DNA of 64,000 bases from Donghicola sp041224595. GTDB lineage: Bacteria; Pseudomonadota; Alphaproteobacteria; Rhodobacterales; Rhodobacteraceae. This document shows, piece after piece, positions 59,866-64,000 of the stretch (position 1 is its first letter; each line of letters starts with the position of its first letter). The notes under the pieces were generated by a model. It worked only from the letters and a program-made list of their open reading frames with translations, made no database searches and was not told the origin of the DNA. The DNA lies in NCBI RefSeq assembly GCF_041224595.1, contig NZ_JBGFGN010000164.1:124001-188000 (forward strand), written 5' to 3'. Both the position numbers and the translations under genes were made by a program.

Positions 59866-61161
59866 ATGAACGCCCCTCACCGTGACAATGGCTTTTTCAC
59901 TGAATCGCTGGAATCCCGCGACGCTGACCTGTTCGGCGCGATCCGTCAGGAACTGGGTCGCCAGCGCGACGAGATCGAACTGATCGCGTCCGAGAACATC
60001 GTATCGGCTGCTGTGCTCGAAGCACAGGGTTCGGTCATGACCAACAAGTACGCCGAAGGCTACCCGGGTCGCCGTTACTACGGTGGCTGCCAGTATGTCG
60101 ACATCGCCGAGAACCTGGCGATCGACCGCGCCAAGCAGCTGTTCGGCTGTGAGTTTGCCAACGTCCAGCCCAACTCGGGCTCGCAGGCAAACCAAGGTGT
60201 CTTCCAAGCGCTGATCAAACCCGGCGACACCATTCTGGGCATGAGCCTTGATGCGGGTGGTCACCTGACCCACGGCGCCAAGCCGAACCAGTCGGGCAAG
60301 TGGTTCAACGCGGTTCAGTACGGCGTGACCCGTCAGACCCTCGACGTGGACTACGATCAGATCCAGGAACTGGCAAACGAGCACAAGCCCGCTCTGATCG
60401 TGGCTGGCGGCTCGGCGATCCCCCGTCAGCTGGACTTCGCGAAGTTCCGTGGAATCGCAGACAGCGTTGGCGCCTACCTGATGGCGGACATCGCGCACTT
60501 TGCGGGTCTGGTGGCTGCGGGCGAATACCCCAACCCCTTCCCCCACGTGCACGTTGCGACCACCACCACCCACAAGACCCTGCGCGGCCCCCGTGGCGGC
60601 ATGATCCTGACCAACGACGAAGCCATCGCGAAAAAGGTGAACTCGGCGATCTTCCCGGGTATTCAGGGCGGCCCCCTGATGCACGTGATCGCGGCCAAAG
60701 CGGTTGCGTTCGGCGAGGCGCTGCGCCCCGACTTCAAAGACTACCAGAAGCAGGTCATCAAGAACGCTCAGGCGCTGGCAAACGAGCTGCACAAGGGCGG
60801 CGTGGACACCGTGACCCACGGCACCGACACTCACCTGATGCTGGTCGACTTGCGCCCCAAAGGCGTAAAGGGCAACGCGACCGAGGCCGCTCTGGGCCGT
60901 GCACACATCACCTGCAACAAGAACGGCGTTCCGTTTGACGACGAAAAGCCCACCATCACAAGCGGCATCCGTCTGGGCTCGCCCGCCGGCACCACCCGTG
61001 GTTTCGGTGAGGAAGAGTTCCGTCAGATCGGCAAATGGATCATCGAAGTCGTCGACGGTCTGGCCGCAAACGGTGAAGACGGCAATGCAGACATCGAAGC
61101 CAAGGTCCGGGGCGAAGTTGCAGAGCTCTGCGCACGCTTCCCGATGTACCCGAACCTCTAA
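59866..61161 (+). CDS. glyA: serine hydroxymethyltransferase
   Basis: A 431-residue PLP enzyme. ELIASENIVSAAVLEAQGSVMTNKYAEGYPGRRYYGGCQYVD is near the N-terminus and the PLP Lys is in VATTTTHKTLRGPRGG (Lys237). It interconverts serine and glycine with tetrahydrofolate. ATG at 59866 follows GGAGG at good spacing; two further in-frame ATGs lie upstream. The gene has a double terminator followed by a pair of inverted repeat elements. Confidence 0.97.
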   Translation: MNAPHRDNGFFTESLESRDADLFGAIRQELGRQRDEIELIASENIVSAAVLEAQGSVMTNKYAEGYPGRRYYGGCQYVDIAENLAIDRAKQLFGCEFANVQPNSGSQANQGVFQALIKPGDTILGMSLDAGGHLTHGAKPNQSGKWFNAVQYGVTRQTLDVDYDQIQELANEHKPALIVAGGSAIPRQLDFAKFRGIADSVGAYLMADIAHFAGLVAAGEYPNPFPHVHVATTTTHKTLRGPRGGMILTNDEAIAKKVNSAIFPGIQGGPLMHVIAAKAVAFGEALRPDFKDYQKQVIKNAQALANELHKGGVDTVTHGTDTHLMLVDLRPKGVKGNATEAALGRAHITCNKNGVPFDDEKPTITSGIRLGSPAGTTRGFGEEEFRQIGKWIIEVVDGLAANGEDGNADIEAKVRGEVAELCARFPMYPNL

Positions 61162-61204
61162 TCCGACGGAGCGCGGGCAAGCCCGCGCGCAGGCTTAGTT
61201 TTCA

Positions 61205-61232
61205 GGCCGCCCTTCGGGGCGGCCTTTGCTTT
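61205..61232 (+). terminator. intrinsic terminator of glyA
   Basis: GGCCGCCC (61205-61212) pairs with GGGCGGCC (61217-61224) with a TTCG loop, followed by TTTGCTTT. An additional GC-rich stem, GCGCGGGC and GCCCGCGC, lies between the stop and this hairpin. Confidence 0.92.
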
Positions 61233-61255
61233 GAGTATTTAAATGCAAAAAGAAG
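61233..61255. repeat. recurrent intergenic element, copy C
   Basis: GAGTATTT-AAAT-GCAAAAAGAAG, directly after the glyA terminator. It is inverted relative to copy D 13 nt away, and the two can form a long stem. Confidence 0.8.
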
Positions 61256-61268
61256 CGAGCCTTCATGT

Positions 61269-61290
61269 CTTCTTTTTGCGATAAATACTC
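61269..61290. repeat. recurrent intergenic element, copy D (inverted)
   Basis: On the minus strand GAGTATTT-ATC-GCAAAAAGAAG. It begins 3 nt after the hrpB stop, in the direction of hrpB transcription. Confidence 0.8.
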
Positions 61291-61293
61291 AAA

Positions 61294-63729
61294 TTACGAC
61301 CGTGGTTTCGCGCGCAGAGTTGGATCAGCCTCGCGCGGATCTTCAGGCCACGGATGTTTCGGATAGCGCCCTCGCATGTCTTTACGGACATCCTGGTAAG
61401 AAGAATCCCAAAAACCGGGGATATCCATCGTGGTTTGGACTGGCCTCCGTGCTGGAGAGAGCAGCGTCACGCGTAAAGGCTGCCCTGCCACGGTTGGGTG
61501 CGTGGTTTGACCGAACATCTCTTGCAGTCGCAATTCGATCTCGGGGTGCTCTCCGCTATAGTCGATCGGGATTTGCCGTCCGAGGGGCGTGGTAAAATGC
61601 GCTGGCGTCTTTTGATCCAGCGCCTGCATTTGACCATAGTCGAGGCGTGCACGGAGCGCGGGAAGCATGTCAAAGTTCTTCCACGCCGCGGATGTTTTCA
61701 CGCCGGTGAGATAAGGGAGCAACCACTCTTCAGCCTCGGCCAAGAGATCGGCATCCTCCATTGAGGGCAGGCTCTGGTCCTGCGGGCGGGCGAGTTCCAC
61801 GCGGGCGGCGAAACGGCGGGCAGCGTCTGTCCATGGCAGCGGCAGTTGGCGCACGCCGCCCAGCATCGCTTGGGCAACGAGGTCCGGATCGGGATCCTGC
61901 CAGATACGGTCGTCTAGCGCGATCGCGCCAAGGCGTTCCTGCTTACGGGCGATCACGCGGGCCTCGCGCGGGGACCATTCGCAGATGTCTTGCCACGCGA
62001 TGCGGTCCTTGAACAGGGCACGCAGGTCTGATTGGCGGATTTCGATGGCTTGGCGGATACGGGCTTCGCGGCGGTCTCCGTCCACGTCGGTGATGACGAG
62101 GAAGGGCGCGTTGGCGGACGGGTCGGTTTCATCTAGGACCGCGCCGTTGCCGCCGGACATCAGGTAACGCGGGGCTGTGCCTTTGCGGCGGGCACCAATG
62201 CGGTCAGGATAGGCCAGTGCCGCCATCTCGGGCAGGCTGAGGCCACGAGCTTCGGGAGCGTCTTTGGACAGGCGCTTGGCCTCTTGTTTGATGCGCTCCA
62301 GCGTCGGGCGGTGGGGCTGATAATTTCGCTCTTCCATGAACCGGCGCGTGTCGCGGACGGCCTCGACGCGCAGGGACAGGTCCACCGGGGCGCCGCGCAG
62401 GGGGTCTCGGTCCGCCAGCAGCGCGGCCAAGGGGGCGGCGTCGCGTCCTGCGACCGTCAGCATGTGGGCAAGGCGCGGGTGCAGCGGCAGGCGGGTGATT
62501 TTCTGGCCATGCTCCGTGATCCGCCCGTTGTCATCCAAAGCACCCAGCATTTTCAGCAGCGCGGTCGCTTCGGCATAGGAGCCCGCGTTGGGCTGGGTCA
62601 GCAGGGGCAGATCGGCGGGGTCCGCGCCCCATTGGGCCAGCTCCAACACCAGCCCCGAAAGATCAGCGCTCTCGATTTCGGCAGGGGGGAAGGGTTGCAG
62701 TCCTCCCTCTTCGCCGCGCGTCCAGAGGCGGTAGCACGTGCCCTCGGCCACGCGACCCGCACGGCCCGCGCGCTGGGTGGCTTCGGCTTTGGTGACGCGC
62801 TCGGTCACGAGACGGGACATGCCAGAGGCTGGATCGAAGCGCGACCGGCGGGCGCGGCCGGCGTCGACCACCACACGGATGTCTTGGATCGTCAGTGAGG
62901 TTTCAGCGATGGACGTGGCCAGCACAATCTTGCGGCCCGACGTGGCTGGCTGGATCGCGGCGCGTTGGGCGGCAAAGTCCATGGCCCCGAAAAGGGGACG
63001 CACGACGCAGCCATCTGGCAGGCGGCCATTCAACAGCCCCTCGACGCGGCGGATCTCTCCTTCGCCGGGCAGGAAGACCAGAACGCCCCCTTCGGTTTCT
63101 TTGACAGCTTGAACGACCAGATCGGCAGTGGCCTCGGGGATGCGGGCTTTGGGGCCAAGGGGACGGTCCAGCCAGCGGGTTTCCACCGGATAGCTGCGCC
63201 CTTCGGAGGTGATCATGGGCGCGTCCATAAGGGCCGCTACGGGTGCGGCGTCCAAGGTCGCGGACATAGCCACCAGCATCAGGTCATCGCGCAGGGCGCC
63301 CGCGACTTCCAAACATAAAGCCAGCCCCAGATCGGCGTTCAGCGACCGTTCGTGGAATTCGTCAAAGATCACCGCGCCCACGCCTGCCAGTTCGGGGTCG
63401 TGCTGAATGCGGCGGGTCAGGATGCCTTCGGTCACGACCTCTATTCGGGTGGATTTGGACACCTTTGATTCGCCGCGCACTCGGTAACCCACGGTTTGGC
63501 CCACAGGTTCACCCAAGGTCTCGGCCATCCGCTCGGCAGCGGCGCGGGCGGCCAAGCGGCGCGGCTCCAGCATCACGACGCGCCCGTCCGTCAGGCCCGC
63601 CTGCATCATCGCCAGCGGCACGACGGTCGTCTTGCCCGCGCCGGGGGGCGCTTGCAGCACGGCGCGTCCGCGCGAACGCAGGGCTTGGATCAGGTCATCG
63701 AGGGCGGCGTGAATGGGCAATTCGGTCAT
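61294..63729 (-). CDS. hrpB: ATP-dependent helicase HrpB
   Basis: An 811-residue DEAH-type helicase. Motif I is LQAPPGAGKTTVVPLAM, motif II VIFDEFHERSLNADLGLAL (DEFH in place of DEAH), motif III AMSATLDAAPV, motif VI ATQRAGRAGRVAEGTCYRLW, and an HrpB C-terminal domain ends WPEDPREADPTLRAKPRS. The role in bacteria is poorly defined; RNA or DNA unwinding is known for the family. ATG at 63729 (MTELPIHAALDDL) is chosen; the longer frame to 63894 overlaps meaB. It is divergent from meaB. Confidence 0.95.
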   Translation of the reverse strand: MTELPIHAALDDLIQALRSRGRAVLQAPPGAGKTTVVPLAMMQAGLTDGRVVMLEPRRLAARAAAERMAETLGEPVGQTVGYRVRGESKVSKSTRIEVVTEGILTRRIQHDPELAGVGAVIFDEFHERSLNADLGLALCLEVAGALRDDLMLVAMSATLDAAPVAALMDAPMITSEGRSYPVETRWLDRPLGPKARIPEATADLVVQAVKETEGGVLVFLPGEGEIRRVEGLLNGRLPDGCVVRPLFGAMDFAAQRAAIQPATSGRKIVLATSIAETSLTIQDIRVVVDAGRARRSRFDPASGMSRLVTERVTKAEATQRAGRAGRVAEGTCYRLWTRGEEGGLQPFPPAEIESADLSGLVLELAQWGADPADLPLLTQPNAGSYAEATALLKMLGALDDNGRITEHGQKITRLPLHPRLAHMLTVAGRDAAPLAALLADRDPLRGAPVDLSLRVEAVRDTRRFMEERNYQPHRPTLERIKQEAKRLSKDAPEARGLSLPEMAALAYPDRIGARRKGTAPRYLMSGGNGAVLDETDPSANAPFLVITDVDGDRREARIRQAIEIRQSDLRALFKDRIAWQDICEWSPREARVIARKQERLGAIALDDRIWQDPDPDLVAQAMLGGVRQLPLPWTDAARRFAARVELARPQDQSLPSMEDADLLAEAEEWLLPYLTGVKTSAAWKNFDMLPALRARLDYGQMQALDQKTPAHFTTPLGRQIPIDYSGEHPEIELRLQEMFGQTTHPTVAGQPLRVTLLSPARRPVQTTMDIPGFWDSSYQDVRKDMRGRYPKHPWPEDPREADPTLRAKPRS

Positions 63730-63826
63730 ATAGTTCTTATGACGCAGGTGTTTGCGCCCGTCCACGGGTGGACAGCGCCCTGCCCACTTGGCACAAACGC
63801 CAGCGATACGGAGGAAGGGTTTGGCA

Positions 63827-64000
63827 ATGAACATCACCGACATGGGCGATCGCATTCTGGCAGGGGACCGGCGCGCTTTGGCACGGGCCATCACGCTGGT
63901 GGAAAGCGGTCGGGCCGACCACCGCGAACAGGCGACCGAACTGCTGGAATACCTTCGCCCTTGCGGTCGTCAGGGCCTGCGGATCGGCCTGTCGGGGACG
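63827..64000 (+). CDS. meaB: methylmalonyl-CoA mutase-associated GTPase MeaB, N-terminal fragment
   Basis: The first 58 codons, cut by the right edge. The translation MNITDMGDRILAGDRRALAR continues AITLVESGRADHREQATELLEYLRPCGRQGLRIGLSGT, stopping at the start of the G1 nucleotide loop. This N-terminal helical region and the GLSGT loop match MeaB/ArgK. MeaB loads and protects the B12 cofactor of methylmalonyl-CoA mutase, the end of propionyl-CoA assimilation. GGAGGAAGG precedes the ATG. The rest of the gene is outside. Confidence 0.88.
   Translation, partial: MNITDMGDRILAGDRRALARAITLVESGRADHREQATELLEYLRPCGRQGLRIGLSGT

Noticed and set aside
59821..60906. 361-aa minus-strand frame opposite glyA
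   Set aside because: It mirrors the glyA codon pattern and has no motifs.

Overview
The window looks like chromosomal DNA of a high-GC alphaproteobacterium of the order Rhodobacterales (Roseobacter group). The evidence is the TRAP-rich catabolic content, the housekeeping block murA-DUF2948-hisD-UPF0262-LMW phosphatase-infA-maf-RNase E/G-yacG, the ME-PTA type malic enzyme and TTTGCAAA boxes before prpE. I see no rRNA, phage, transposase, CRISPR array or plasmid backbone. Three tRNA genes (Phe, Thr, Gly) are present. Calls rest on reading translations and motifs by eye; no database search was run.

Region 1 (1-18079) is an accessory catabolic island. It has two TRAP transporters (one cut by the left edge), an HpcH/HpaI aldolase, three DapA-superfamily lyases, three MaoC-type hot-dog hydratases, two acyl-CoA dehydrogenases, a class III CoA-transferase, an acyl-CoA ligase, a DUF3830 protein, a MIF-type tautomerase and LysR and GntR/FCD regulators. 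The genes read as uptake of an organic acid, CoA activation, dehydrogenation, hydration and aldol or retro-aldol cleavage. The substrate cannot be named. Two of the DapA proteins lack the usual Thr-Thr and Tyr catalytic residues but keep the Schiff-base Lys, and one of two adjacent MaoC proteins has Asn for the catalytic Asp. A short motif (GATCAAATRG or its core) recurs before several transcription units here.

Region 2 (18288-28456) is the housekeeping block (RNA processing, translation initiation, histidine and peptidoglycan synthesis). It is interrupted by arsC-arsH and by an amidase, an acetyltransferase and an NTF2-like gene. Region 3 (28639-39798) is mixed: SDR, acyl-CoA synthetase, ABC exporter, SRAP protease, pyrD-DUF952, a secreted 5'-nucleotidase, a MATE pump and two hot-dog thioesterases.

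Region 4 (39916-47301) is a beta-oxidation locus: two tandem MerR regulators, an acyl-CoA dehydrogenase, a small unknown protein, a GST, fadA and fadB/J. Region 5 (47507-54204) has a membrane-anchored apparent pseudo-M48 protein, a SPOR protein whose ribosome site lies in a hairpin, and a tightly overlapping nucleoside salvage operon cdd-deoA-deoB-add-upp. Region 6 (54402-64000) is central metabolism: maeB, prpE, nadK, glyA, hrpB and the start of meaB. A 22-23 bp intergenic element occurs five times between 37.5 and 61.3 kb, mostly just after terminators or stop codons.
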